64,000 nt of DNA from Bacteroidota bacterium (GCA_947476825.1 CANJRV010000003.1:1-64000), one strand, 5' to 3'; counted from the first letter of the stretch, positions 19,218 through 29,240 are shown. Notes: generated by a model from the letters alone, not told the origin. Numbers and translations are program-made.

Positions 19218-20657
19218 TTAAATATAGCCCAATATCTTCAACATGCTTTGGAAGCTTTGTTCTTTGGCGTATAACCAGTCTATTAATTTCCCATTTTTAT
19301 CATACTCCACTACCACATGTTTTGGCGAAGGAATCATGCAGTGTTTAATACCACCATAGCCAGCCAATTGATCTTGATAGGCGCCTGTATGAAAAAATCC
19401 GATATACAAAGGTTCTTTTGCTTCTGTAGCCGGAGTTGTACTTAATGGCAAATCATCTGGTTTACTTTTGGGCAAAAATACGGCATTGATATGTTCCTCT
19501 GACGTATAGAAATCATGGCTATCGCAGGTAAGTCCACCAAGATGTACCTCTTGGTATTCTTCATCCCATTTATTGATCGGTAACATCAAAAACTTTTCAC
19601 CAATGCCCCATGTATCTGGCAATGTAGTGATGAAAGAGCTATCTATCATATACCAAATCTCTCTGTCATTTTGTTTTTTCTCATCCAAAACGCTGTAAAT
19701 TATAGCGCCAGATTCGCCAACGGTAAATGAACCAAATTCGGTATAAATATTGGGTACTGCAACCTTGTTTTTCTTGCATACTTTCTTGATGGTCGCTACA
19801 ATTTCATTGGTCATGTAATTGTAGTCGTAATCAAAACCTAAGGAATGTTTAATAGGAAATCCACCACCAATATTCAAACTATCTAACTCGGGTGCAATCT
19901 TTTTTAACTGGCAATACAAATTCAAAACCTTATTGAGTTCACTCCAATAATAGATATCATCTTTGATGCCTTTATTCATAAAAAAATGCAACATCTTCAA
20001 TTGGAATCTTTCGTTGCCTTTTAATTTATCGACATAAAATTCTAAAATATCTCTGGTGCGAATACCCAAACGTGAGGTATAAAAATCGAAGGAAGCCTCT
20101 TCTTCTGCTGCGATGCGAATGCCTATCTTTACTGGATTCTTGACCCGAATAGACTTTTTATAATCGTCGAATTCATTTTTATTATCCAATACGGGAATCA
20201 CATTGGTAAATCCTGAATTGATGAGGTAGGCAATATTCTTGGTATAGGCTTTGGTTTTAAAACCATTGCAAATGATAAATTTATCTTTGGTAATTTTTTT
20301 GCGTTGATACAGATTTTTTATGATCTCCAAATCATACGCGAATGAAGTTTCTAAATGCACATTATGCTTCACCGTTTCTTCTACAATAAATGAAAAATGA
20401 GAGCTTTTGGTACAATAGCAATAAAAATATTCTCCATCATATTTCTGTTTCTTGATGGCATCATTAAACATCTTTTTCGCTTTGGCAATTTGCATGCCTA
20501 TTTTGGGCAAAAAAGTAATCTTTAGTGGTGTGCCATATTTATCGATCAACTTTTTTAAATCGACATCATTGAATTGCAAATAATTGTCTTTTACGTTAAA
20601 ACCTTCTTGCGGAAAATCAAACGTTTGTTTTACGAGGTCAGTGTATGTATTGCTCAT
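19218..20657 (-). CDS. speA: arginine decarboxylase (PLP fold-type III, SpeA-like)
   Basis: 479 aa; CTKSSH, LNIGGGFPIKHS, YTEFGSFTVGESG, HTGAYQDQLAGYGGIKHC. Confidence 0.85.
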   Translation of the reverse strand: MSNTYTDLVKQTFDFPQEGFNVKDNYLQFNDVDLKKLIDKYGTPLKITFLPKIGMQIAKAKKMFNDAIKKQKYDGEYFYCYCTKSSHFSFIVEETVKHNVHLETSFAYDLEIIKNLYQRKKITKDKFIICNGFKTKAYTKNIAYLINSGFTNVIPVLDNKNEFDDYKKSIRVKNPVKIGIRIAAEEEASFDFYTSRLGIRTRDILEFYVDKLKGNERFQLKMLHFFMNKGIKDDIYYWSELNKVLNLYCQLKKIAPELDSLNIGGGFPIKHSLGFDYDYNYMTNEIVATIKKVCKKNKVAVPNIYTEFGSFTVGESGAIIYSVLDEKKQNDREIWYMIDSSFITTLPDTWGIGEKFLMLPINKWDEEYQEVHLGGLTCDSHDFYTSEEHINAVFLPKSKPDDLPLSTTPATEAKEPLYIGFFHTGAYQDQLAGYGGIKHCMIPSPKHVVVEYDKNGKLIDWLYAKEQSFQSMLKILGYI

Positions 20658-20729
20658 TCCTACAGAAGTAAAATTGTTTTTTTATAGAGTACAAATGTAT
20701 ATCGGTTTTTATTTTTTTAGGTATCTATT

Positions 20730-21356
20730 TTAGGTATTCTGCAATTGATTTAGGCTCGGCCTACCGCCACAAAATAACAAGTCCAATATACTGGTATTGT
20801 GTATGAATCCTAAGCGCTCTTCAAATACCTGCACATAGTGTGGCAAGTGGGTATACGTTGCAAAATTCTTAGCCATAAATTTTTGTCGATTATCCTTTAT
20901 TTCTTCACTAGACTTTTCTGCATATTGAGCGGACAAAGAAAATGGTTTTTCAATTTTTAATAAGCAATTTACTATTTCTATACCACGTAAATTGACATCC
21001 ATTAAAAATGCAAATTTAGTTTCAAAAAAAGGCCGCAAATCGTCCTCAAAGTATTCAAAATAGGGCGATCTACGATAACATGCTTGCAAGGTTTTCCAAT
21101 GCAGAGCTTGCCAATTTTCGTGATTACAAACGCGTACATCTTTCATGATTTTTCGTTGGTTGCGCCCATGTTCCAACGGAATACTCAAGGTAATGGTTCC
21201 GTTTGGACCCACTATGTAACAACGATTGCGCAAGCTAGTCCGCACAAAATGTTCATATTGTTCGATAACACATTGTTCGGCAAGTAAATACTCTTGATAC
21301 CAAGCGATGCATGGAAAATATTCACTGTCGAAAAGTGTAGATATTATTGGACACAT
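20730..21356 (-). CDS. WbqC family protein
   Basis: 208 aa; YFPCIAWYQEYL, RNRCYIVGPNGTITLSIPLEHGRNQRKIMKDVRVCN...NWQALHWKTLQACYRRSPYFEYFEDDL. Confidence 0.87.
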   Translation of the reverse strand: MCPIISTLFDSEYFPCIAWYQEYLLAEQCVIEQYEHFVRTSLRNRCYIVGPNGTITLSIPLEHGRNQRKIMKDVRVCNHENWQALHWKTLQACYRRSPYFEYFEDDLRPFFETKFAFLMDVNLRGIEIVNCLLKIEKPFSLSAQYAEKSSEEIKDNRQKFMAKNFATYTHLPHYVQVFEERLGFIHNTSILDLLFCGGRPSLNQLQNT

Positions 21357-21370
21357 AGTATTTTTACAAA

Positions 21371-22438
21371 ATGGGGATAAAGGTAATCATTAGAATAATA
21401 GTTGTACTCTTACTTAATCCTTTCTTTTGCTCGGCACACAAACAAGATTCTATTCGAATTGTTCAACTATACAATACAGGACTAGCAGCCACTTCAACGG
21501 CTTACGTAGAAAATCCATTTTTTGATGTGGATGCGAAAACACTTTATTTTAGTGTAGATATGCAACGAAGCAATTCAGCCGATTCTTCTTTTCTGTTTAT
21601 AGAAATTAAAAAGAAAACGGTGATGCAATATAAATTGCGTCCCATCTGCAGCAAAAAAATCTCGCTTAATGAATACACAGCAAACCCAATTCGAGATAGT
21701 ATACCCTTAGAGGACAGTGTATTTGCATCGGGAAATTTTGAGCTCATCGCCAATTTTATGCAAGATTCTGCTACTGTATTGGATGTAAAAAAAGCTCGTT
21801 TCCAAGTATTACGAGACGCCAATCAGAAAGTAAAGGACGAATTTTTAGCTGTTGCAAGCGATATGGATAACCATATTGTAGACATGTCTAAAACATTCGT
21901 TGCCAAATACGACATCACACAATTACATAAAAATATCAATGCTCTGTCACCATTGGCTCGAGGTGCTGAAATCAAAGTAATACGTGCTATTGCAGAAAAT
22001 AACGATACTTCCTTTTTGCAACATTTTTTGTATAATTTTTGGTTCAACCGAAACGCTACAAATCCAGAAAAGGCTTGGCTAGAATATGTCGAGAAACTAA
22101 ATTATGTTGCAAAACAATATGGTTCGGTTAGCCAACTTGGATTTGAAACCGATAGAGGCAGAATCTATTTGGTATATGGCGAGCCCGACAAACTAGATCG
22201 TATGGCGAATGAAAAAGGTGCCTTGCCTTACGAGGTATGGTATTACAATAATGTCGAAAATCGTGGTATCGTTAAGTTTTTATTTTATCAACCGGGGATG
22301 TTGGGTTCACAAATGTTTTTATTGACTTCGTCAGAATCAGACGAAGGAATAGATCCCTATTGGAAAAGTAAATTATTGCGTGATCCAAATGACAGTGATA
22401 ATAAATTAACGCATCGCGTATTTGAATATTTTAAATAA
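21371..22438 (+). CDS. GWxTD domain-containing protein
   Basis: 355 aa; GRIYLVYGEPDKLDRM...PYEVWYYNNVENRGIVKFLFYQPG...LLRDPNDSDNKLTHRVFEYF. Confidence 0.88.
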   Translation: MGIKVIIRIIVVLLLNPFFCSAHKQDSIRIVQLYNTGLAATSTAYVENPFFDVDAKTLYFSVDMQRSNSADSSFLFIEIKKKTVMQYKLRPICSKKISLNEYTANPIRDSIPLEDSVFASGNFELIANFMQDSATVLDVKKARFQVLRDANQKVKDEFLAVASDMDNHIVDMSKTFVAKYDITQLHKNINALSPLARGAEIKVIRAIAENNDTSFLQHFLYNFWFNRNATNPEKAWLEYVEKLNYVAKQYGSVSQLGFETDRGRIYLVYGEPDKLDRMANEKGALPYEVWYYNNVENRGIVKFLFYQPGMLGSQMFLLTSSESDEGIDPYWKSKLLRDPNDSDNKLTHRVFEYFK

Positions 22439-22443
22439 ACAAC

Positions 22444-22902
22444 ATGAAAAAATTACAAATTTTCTGCTTAGTGGCAATGGCATTTATTCTATTACAATCT
22501 GGCGGTTGTAATAAAATAAAAGAGCTAGATTATAAGGGCATTAAAAGTACAAAATTGGAATCGATCAATTTTCACAATACAGCGATTCGGATTAACTTAG
22601 AATATTTCAATCCGAATAATTTCAGTATCGATGTGAAAGAAACCAACTTAAGTATTTTTCTGGATGATAAATTTGTGGCGCTAGCGGATCAACCCGAAAA
22701 AACAAAAATACCGAAGAATTCTCTGTTTGAATTTCCGATTGTTGCTCATTTTGATCCCTTAAAAATTATGGGACCTGCTTTGAAAAGTTTTTTGGCAAAA
22801 ACCACCAAACTCAGGCTACAAGGCACAGCCAAACTCGGCAAGGATGGTATCTTTATTAAAGTGCCAGTAGATATTGTAGAGGAGATTAATTTAAGAAATT
22901 GA
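22444..22902 (+). CDS. LEA type 2 family lipoprotein
   Basis: 152 aa; lipobox SGGC, IRINLEYFNPNNFSIDVKETNLSIFLDDKFVA. Confidence 0.82.
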   Translation: MKKLQIFCLVAMAFILLQSGGCNKIKELDYKGIKSTKLESINFHNTAIRINLEYFNPNNFSIDVKETNLSIFLDDKFVALADQPEKTKIPKNSLFEFPIVAHFDPLKIMGPALKSFLAKTTKLRLQGTAKLGKDGIFIKVPVDIVEEINLRN

Positions 22903-22951
22903 TGAGTGCTTAGCGTTACTTATTTATATTCCTAAGTATAAATGGCGTACA

Positions 22952-23047
22952 ATTACACCTTTTAGGAACATAAAAAGTGGAATATTACACCTTTTAGGAA
23001 CATATAATGTGTAATATTGCACATAATCGGAACATAAGGAATTATTT
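22952..23047 (+). promoter_or_regulatory. three direct repeats on an exact 32-bp period ending at the start codon of the AAA/DUF4143 gene
   Basis: 22952 attacaccttttaggaacataaaaagtggaat; 22984 attacaccttttaggaacatataatgtgtaat; 23016 attgcacataatcggaacataaggaattattt; then ATG at 23048. Confidence 0.8.
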
Positions 23048-24376
23048 ATGCAATTTAAAAGGGACATATTACCAGAGCTATTTAATTGGAAGAATGCAAA
23101 AGATCGAAAGCCGTTATTACTCAAAGGTGCAAGACAAGTTGGAAAAACTTCCTTATTGAAAGAATTTGGTAAAAACGCTTTTACAGAAGTTGCTTATTTT
23201 AATTTCGAAGAAAATCCAGGTCTCAAACAGTTTTTTGAAAATACCAAAGATGTAAAACGAATCATAGATAATTTATCGTTAGTGCACGGCAGTAGTATTC
23301 AAGCCCAAGACACATTAATTATTTTTGATGAAATTCAAGAATGTAATCCAGCCCTCAACACCTTAAAATACTTTTGTGAAAATGCTCCTGAATATGCGAT
23401 TGCAAGTGCAGGTTCATTATTGGGAATTACACTCGGAAAAGAAGCATCGTTTCCTGTTGGTAAGGTTGATTTTATCGACATTTATCCATTGACGTTTATT
23501 GAATTTTTGAATGGTTTCGAACCTAAGCTTGCAGAATATATGATGCATGCAAGGCATACTGAACCCATTCCAGATATCTTCTTTCAATCTCTTCTTGAAA
23601 AATTTAAAATGTATTTTATTTCAGGAGGAATGCCCGAGGCTGCAAGAAAACTAGTTGCAGAGAAAAGTGTTACGTCCACACAACATATTTTGAAAACCAT
23701 ATTGACTGGTTATGCATTAGACTTTTCAAAACATGCACCTTCAAAAGATATTGCTCGAATTGGATATGTCTGGAATTCTATACCTTCTCATTTGGCACGA
23801 GAAAATAAAAAATTTCTATATCAAACAGTGAAGCCAGGCGCCAAATCAAGAGAATATGAAGATGCTTTGTTATGGCTTATTCAAGCGGGTTTGATTTATA
23901 AAGTTAGTCGATGTGCTAAACCCAACTTACCCTTATCTGCTTATGATGACTTATCTGCTTTTAAATTATATTTATTTGATATTGGATTGTTGCGCAATTT
24001 GGCTCAATTAGATCATGAAGTCATTAACAATGGTAATACATTATTTACAGAGTTTAAAGGTTCTCTTAGTGAAAATTATATTCTGCAAAGTTTAGTTTCT
24101 CAATTTGATAGCATGCCCCGATATTGGACATCAGAAGGGAAAGCGGAAATAGATTTTATTCTTCAATATAAAAATACAATAATTCCGATTGAGGTAAAAT
24201 CAGACGAAAATATACGAAGCAAGAGCATGACTTTTTATCATCAAAAATATAACCCTAACATTCGAATTCGGTTTTCATTACGGAACTTTTCATTCAAAGA
24301 AGGCTTGCTCAATATTCCATTGTTTATGGCAGATCAAACCAAGAGGATATTGGAAAATGTATTAACAGAAATTTGA
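23048..24376 (+). CDS. ATP-binding protein, AAA_14 / DUF4143 family
   Basis: 442 aa; GARQVGKTS, IIFDEIQE, ASAGSLLG, C-terminal SEGKAEIDFILQYKNTIIPIEVKSDEN. Confidence 0.93.
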   Translation: MQFKRDILPELFNWKNAKDRKPLLLKGARQVGKTSLLKEFGKNAFTEVAYFNFEENPGLKQFFENTKDVKRIIDNLSLVHGSSIQAQDTLIIFDEIQECNPALNTLKYFCENAPEYAIASAGSLLGITLGKEASFPVGKVDFIDIYPLTFIEFLNGFEPKLAEYMMHARHTEPIPDIFFQSLLEKFKMYFISGGMPEAARKLVAEKSVTSTQHILKTILTGYALDFSKHAPSKDIARIGYVWNSIPSHLARENKKFLYQTVKPGAKSREYEDALLWLIQAGLIYKVSRCAKPNLPLSAYDDLSAFKLYLFDIGLLRNLAQLDHEVINNGNTLFTEFKGSLSENYILQSLVSQFDSMPRYWTSEGKAEIDFILQYKNTIIPIEVKSDENIRSKSMTFYHQKYNPNIRIRFSLRNFSFKEGLLNIPLFMADQTKRILENVLTEI

Positions 24377-24415
24377 ACGAAAACAAAAAAGTTGTAACAG
24401 TAATTTGCTTTATAA

Positions 24416-25762
24416 CTACTCTCTATCAAATTTTAATCGAAGACCCGATTCATCGCTACAAATTTGTCCTTCATGGTATACCCTATTTCCATTCACAAAA
24501 GTACTGTTGATGGAAGAATGAAAAGTGTGTCCTTCAAATGGACTCCAAGCACATTTATATAAAATATTTTCTTTGTTTACGGTATAGGATTTTTTCATAT
24601 CAATCAATACACAATCTGCATAATAGCCTTCGCGAATATAACCTCGTTCGGCAACTTGAAAACATTGGGCTGGGGCATGACAAGCTTTCTCTACTATTTT
24701 CTCCAAACTGATTCTTCCTTCTGCATACGCTTCTAATAAAATCAACAAACTATGTTGCACCAAAGGCACGCCAGCTGGGGCTTCTAGGTAGGGCTTTTGT
24801 TTTTCTTCCCAAGTATGTGGCGCATGATCTGTGGCAATAATATCCAAACGATCATCTAATAAAGCTTTCCATAATGCTTCCTTATTTTCCTTTTCTTTTA
24901 TGGCAGGATTGCATTTGATAAGATTACCATATTGCGCATAATCATCGGCAGTAAAATGCAAATGATGTACACAAACTTCTGCTGTAATTCTCTTTTCTTT
25001 TAACGGAAATAAATTGGTAAACAATTGCAACTCCTTTTCCGTACTGATGTGCAAAATATGTAAACGAGTGTTGTGCTTTTTTGCCAATTGAATAGCAGAA
25101 ATGGAAGATTCGTAACAGGCTTCTACATCACGGAGAATTGGATGAAATCGAGCATGATTTATATCTATATTTTCTGCTTTTAATCGTTCCAAGTTTTCAC
25201 GGATGATTCCTTCTTTTTCACAATGGGTTGCGATCAACACTTCGCTTTCTGCAAAGATTGTTTCGAGCGTAATAATATTATCAACCAACATATTACCTGT
25301 ACTAGAACCCATGAATATTTTTAAGCCGCAAATATTTTTCTTGTGTTTATTTATTTGCAAGGCATCTTGGATATTATCGTTGGAAACCCCTAAAAAAAAG
25401 GAATGATTCGCCAGGGAACCATGCGCTGCAATGGCAAATTTTTCTTCCAGCAATTGCAAATTCAAGGTAGGTGGAATCACATTTGGCATTTCCATAAAAC
25501 TAGTTACACCGCCTGCTACCGCTGCACGCGCCTCAGAAGCAATAGTTGCCTTATGGGTTAATCCTGGTTCTCTAAAATGCACTTGATCATCTATCAAACC
25601 GGGTATCAAATGCAGACCTTCTCCATCTATTTCGATAAAGCCGCCTGCTGGATTAATGGAGGTATCTATCTTTTCAAAGCGTCCATTTTTTATCCAAACA
25701 TCTTGTTGTTTGATACTGCCTTCATTGACAACTTGTACATTCTTTATTAGGTAATTTTTCAT
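24416..25762 (-). CDS. pyrC: dihydroorotase
   Basis: 448 aa; LIPGLIDDQVHFREPGLTHKATIASEARAAVAGGVTSFMEMPN, ATDHAPHTWEEK. Confidence 0.92.
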   Translation of the reverse strand: MKNYLIKNVQVVNEGSIKQQDVWIKNGRFEKIDTSINPAGGFIEIDGEGLHLIPGLIDDQVHFREPGLTHKATIASEARAAVAGGVTSFMEMPNVIPPTLNLQLLEEKFAIAAHGSLANHSFFLGVSNDNIQDALQINKHKKNICGLKIFMGSSTGNMLVDNIITLETIFAESEVLIATHCEKEGIIRENLERLKAENIDINHARFHPILRDVEACYESSISAIQLAKKHNTRLHILHISTEKELQLFTNLFPLKEKRITAEVCVHHLHFTADDYAQYGNLIKCNPAIKEKENKEALWKALLDDRLDIIATDHAPHTWEEKQKPYLEAPAGVPLVQHSLLILLEAYAEGRISLEKIVEKACHAPAQCFQVAERGYIREGYYADCVLIDMKKSYTVNKENILYKCAWSPFEGHTFHSSINSTFVNGNRVYHEGQICSDESGLRLKFDRE

Positions 25763-25776
25763 AGCTTGTTCTTTTG

Positions 25777-25800
25777 CAAATGTAATTTGAATTACATTTA
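25777..25800. promoter_or_regulatory. palindrome carrying a - strand TACATTTG box and a + strand TACATTTA box between divergent pyrC and the 25826 gene
   Basis: aaatgtaatt-tg-aattacattt (25778-25799), perfect 10-bp arms. Confidence 0.65.
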
Positions 25801-25825
25801 CGACTTATAAAAATAAGTAAACAAC

Positions 25826-27520
25826 ATGAAAAAAATATTTCTGCTTGTCGCCCTTTCGATTGTTGCTATCCACTCTCATGCACAATCTGGTTTTATGAAA
25901 AGGAATGCAGATGATGCTTTTCTCATTGATAGATTAGACGTGCTTAGTGGTCGACTTTCCGATTCTTTATATACTACTTTACAAGGAATGCCGCGGAAAG
26001 ATGTTGTGCAGTTCGTAGAAAAATATTTAAGTACACATGAGTATACTTTAAGCGAAAATGAAAAGTATGATTTAAAACTTATCCTTTCCAAAAATGGAGA
26101 ATGGACTATCAGTGGAGAAGGCGCTATTAACGCTAAAAAGCCCATCAGAGGTCAATTGTATGAAAAGAAACCAGACATGCTTAATATCCATAAAGATGAG
26201 TTTGACCTTATTATTAATCCAATTATTTATTATCAACAAACAGCAGAGAAGGGGAATTTAAAAGAAATATTATTTGTGAATACGAAAGGTATAGAAGTAC
26301 GTGGCAATATTGGAAAACGAATTGGTTTTTATTCTACCTTCACGGATAATCAAGAACGTGGACCTTTGAATCACCAGAATTATGTAGCACATTATAGTGC
26401 AGTTCCAGGTGGACCAACGTATTACAAAGATTTTAAAATTGGCAAACCAGGTATTGCGCAAGATTATTTAAACGCAACTGGTTATGTAGATTTGAATGTA
26501 TACAAAAATAAAATCACAGCCGCTTATGGTCAAGATCATTTTCAAATTGGTGATGGCTATCGAAGTTTATTCTTAAGTGATTTTGGCAGCAATTATACCT
26601 TTTTCAAATTGAATACTAGGTTTTGGAAATTCAATTACCAAAATTTATACATGGAACTTACGCCACAATTTAAACGTGGTGGAGACAAATTATTAAGTAA
26701 GAAATATGCGACTATGCATCACTTGAGTATCAATGTGACTAAAAAATTAAATGTTGGTGTTTTTGAAAGCATCACATTTGGACGACAAAATTTTTATGAT
26801 TTCTCCTACATGAATCCTGTTATTTTCTTACGAAGTATGGAGCAAAAAAATGGTAGTCCCGATAATGCCATGTTGGGTTTAAATTTTAAGGCAAGCACCC
26901 CTTTTCATTCTGTAGTTTACGGACAAGTAATATTAGATGAATTTAAACTAGCAGAAATAAAAGCACGCAATGGTTGGTGGGGAAATAAGTACGGTATTCA
27001 ATTAGGATGTAAGATTGCGGATCCATTCCGTATTAAAAATTTATTGGTTCAAGGAGAGATTAATATGGTAAGACCATTCACCTATACCTTCCGTGATTCG
27101 GTTGCCAATTACACGCATTATAATCAAGTGCTTGCTCATCCTTATGAAGCTAATTTTATTGAAGCGAACTTCATTGTGAGTTACAAACCATTCAAGAAAA
27201 CATATATCACTTTCAAAACCTTCTATAATCGTCATGGTAGAGATTCGGTAAATGCACCAAAAACCTACGGCGGTAATATTTTCACTTCGTATTCTAATCT
27301 AAAATCGAAATATGGCAATAGCCTATTACAAGGTTATGTTTCGAAGGTTATGTATGGCAATTTAAATTTGTCTTATGAATTAAGAAATAGTTTATTCTTA
27401 GATTTGGGATTGACGTATAGATCAGAAAGCTCAACATCCAAATCTAATCCTACCTTCAACAGTACACAAGTGTATACAGGTCTTCGTTTGAATGCGCTTC
27501 GTAGACAATATGATTATTAG
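25826..27520 (+). CDS. outer-membrane beta-barrel protein, possibly RemB/Wzi-like
   Basis: 564 aa; signal peptide, GNIGKRIGFYSTFTDNQERGP...GYVDLNVYKNKITAAYGQDHFQIGDGYRSLFLSDFGSNYTFFKL; family name tentative. Confidence 0.65.
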   Translation: MKKIFLLVALSIVAIHSHAQSGFMKRNADDAFLIDRLDVLSGRLSDSLYTTLQGMPRKDVVQFVEKYLSTHEYTLSENEKYDLKLILSKNGEWTISGEGAINAKKPIRGQLYEKKPDMLNIHKDEFDLIINPIIYYQQTAEKGNLKEILFVNTKGIEVRGNIGKRIGFYSTFTDNQERGPLNHQNYVAHYSAVPGGPTYYKDFKIGKPGIAQDYLNATGYVDLNVYKNKITAAYGQDHFQIGDGYRSLFLSDFGSNYTFFKLNTRFWKFNYQNLYMELTPQFKRGGDKLLSKKYATMHHLSINVTKKLNVGVFESITFGRQNFYDFSYMNPVIFLRSMEQKNGSPDNAMLGLNFKASTPFHSVVYGQVILDEFKLAEIKARNGWWGNKYGIQLGCKIADPFRIKNLLVQGEINMVRPFTYTFRDSVANYTHYNQVLAHPYEANFIEANFIVSYKPFKKTYITFKTFYNRHGRDSVNAPKTYGGNIFTSYSNLKSKYGNSLLQGYVSKVMYGNLNLSYELRNSLFLDLGLTYRSESSTSKSNPTFNSTQVYTGLRLNALRRQYDY

Positions 27521-27861
27521 AAAGAGGAATAAAAAAGTACACAACATTGCTCTATTGAATGGTGTCATCAACTAGCAACTTAAAATTTCGTTTGAGTAGA
27601 CCAACAGATAGAAAACAATTTATCTCAATAAGCCATAAGAATATTTTGCTGCCTAGCATAAAAAATGTTTCGTTCATCCTAAGTTTTCATGCTAGACATT
27701 TCATGCCATCGAAAACGTTTTCACAGTTTGTGTCAAACGAGGAATTCGAAGGTACAATGTTTCATCTTTATTCTAAATCTCAATAGAAAGAAAATGATGA
27801 GGATAGCAGAATGCCCCGCTTGAGCTAAACTGTGTGTTAGCGGTTCGGTTTTCCTTGTATT

Positions 27862-28494
27862 CTATTTTTCAGATATAGCAATGTACTTTTTTAATTCTGT
27901 TTGCTTTTCTGCTTGTTTTATTAAAAAGTCTGCTACGTCAGCTCTATTAATTCCGCCTATATTAATTCCTTTGAATAATTTATTTTCAATACGGTATTTC
28001 TCTGTCAATTCCTTGTCTAATAGCCTTCCTGGTCTCACAACTGTCCAATTCAGATCGGAATTAGTTATAATTTCTTCCATTTTAGTTTTGTCAGCATAAA
28101 CGTCTTTTAAAAAGTATTTTAAAAACATCTTTACAAGCCAAGAAACATAATTTTTACTTTCTCCAGCTCCAAATCCTGTAACAAAAATAAATGGAATATC
28201 TATTTTATGCTCCCTGTGTATTTCCACAATTAATTTTGCAAAATCTGAAAAAAGGGTAGTCGATTTCATATTCTTCCCAGTCCCCAATGTTATAATTAGA
28301 GCATCTGCGTTTTGGATTGCATTTAATACGTCAGCTTTGTTAGTCGCATCACCAAGTATCATTTTTATCGATTTTTTCTCTTGTATTTCAATTTCAGATC
28401 GAGAAATGGTCGTAATCGAATGATTTCTATTTAATCCTCTTTTTACTGTTTCTAGTCCAATTCCAGCCGAGGCTCCTATAATTGTTATATTCAT
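27862..28494 (-). CDS. NAD(P)H-binding protein (atypical SDR)
   Basis: 210 aa; ITIIGASAGIGLETV, ALIITLGTG, WTVVRPGRL. Confidence 0.88.
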   Translation of the reverse strand: MNITIIGASAGIGLETVKRGLNRNHSITTISRSEIEIQEKKSIKMILGDATNKADVLNAIQNADALIITLGTGKNMKSTTLFSDFAKLIVEIHREHKIDIPFIFVTGFGAGESKNYVSWLVKMFLKYFLKDVYADKTKMEEIITNSDLNWTVVRPGRLLDKELTEKYRIENKLFKGINIGGINRADVADFLIKQAEKQTELKKYIAISEK

Positions 28495-28541
28495 TTTGGT
28501 TTTGATCGATTTTGGTTTTGAGCTGACCGCTAACTTAGTTG

Positions 28542-28960
28542 TTAGAGGTGGTTTATTTCATTTAAGTAATCTGTTATGTTAAGTATTCTTGTTTCTTCAA
28601 TCTTATCAAGTACAAGTAAATCGTTATCATTGGTGATTAGATAATTGGCCTTTGAATCTATAGCTAGGGATAAAAGAAAGCTGTCATTTGGATCTCGACA
28701 TATTTCTACAGAAGTTGTGACTGTAAAAACCTCTGAATAATTCTCAAGGAGTCTCATAAAATCTATCACGTGTTGGAATGGGAAGTACTTTCTGAATTTA
28801 TCTCTTTGTGTAACTGAAATAACTCATTGATGGATTCATTGCTGAATAATAATATTAGACCTTCATACAGAAAGTAATTTTCTATAAAATTCTGTTTTCG
28901 ATTAATTAAAAAGTTTATCCAAATATTGGTATCTACAATTACCTTATTTCCTGCTTTCAT
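28542..28960 (-). pseudogene. PIN domain toxin split by a 1-nt frameshift
   Basis: KVIVDTNIWINFLINRK...SNESINELFQ in one frame, VTQRDKFRKYFPFQHVIDFMRLLENYSEVFTVTTSVEICRDPNDSFLLSLAIDSKANYLITNDNDLLVLDKIEETRILNITDYLNEINHL in the next; break near 28812-28818. Confidence 0.85.
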
Positions 28961-29165
28961 AACGTTCTGCCCTGACTTTCTTGACTTCTTCAGTTATTTC
29001 TTCCATATTAGGTATTTCACCTTCAGCTTTTTTTCGGAAGCCTTCAACGATTTCAAGAAATTTTTTGTTTGTCTTCTCTTTGATGGAAATCAAATTCAAA
29101 TCAGCAAGATCATTAATGAGCTTTTCCGCTTTTGGGTTCAATATTTCAATTTCTAGGATATTCAT
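28944..29165 (-). CDS. antitoxin partner of the PIN domain toxin
   Basis: 73 aa charged ORF upstream of and overlapping the toxin start by 17 nt. Confidence 0.7.
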   Translation of the reverse strand: MNILEIEILNPKAEKLINDLADLNLISIKEKTNKKFLEIVEGFRKKAEGEIPNMEEITEEVKKVRAERYESRK

Positions 29166-29240
29166 TTTGCTAAGATAACAAATAATAATTCGATCTATGA
29201 TTTTCTACGAAGAGAATTGGATAAGAAAATAAAATGCATA

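Noticed and set aside
22952-23047. Possible mini-CRISPR from a 32-bp period
   Set aside because: Units are contiguous with no spacers, only three copies, and no cas genes are nearby.
27559-27786. 75-aa + strand ORF before the cassette-like SDR gene
   Set aside because: No recognisable motif or upstream signals; may be a remnant but cannot be supported.
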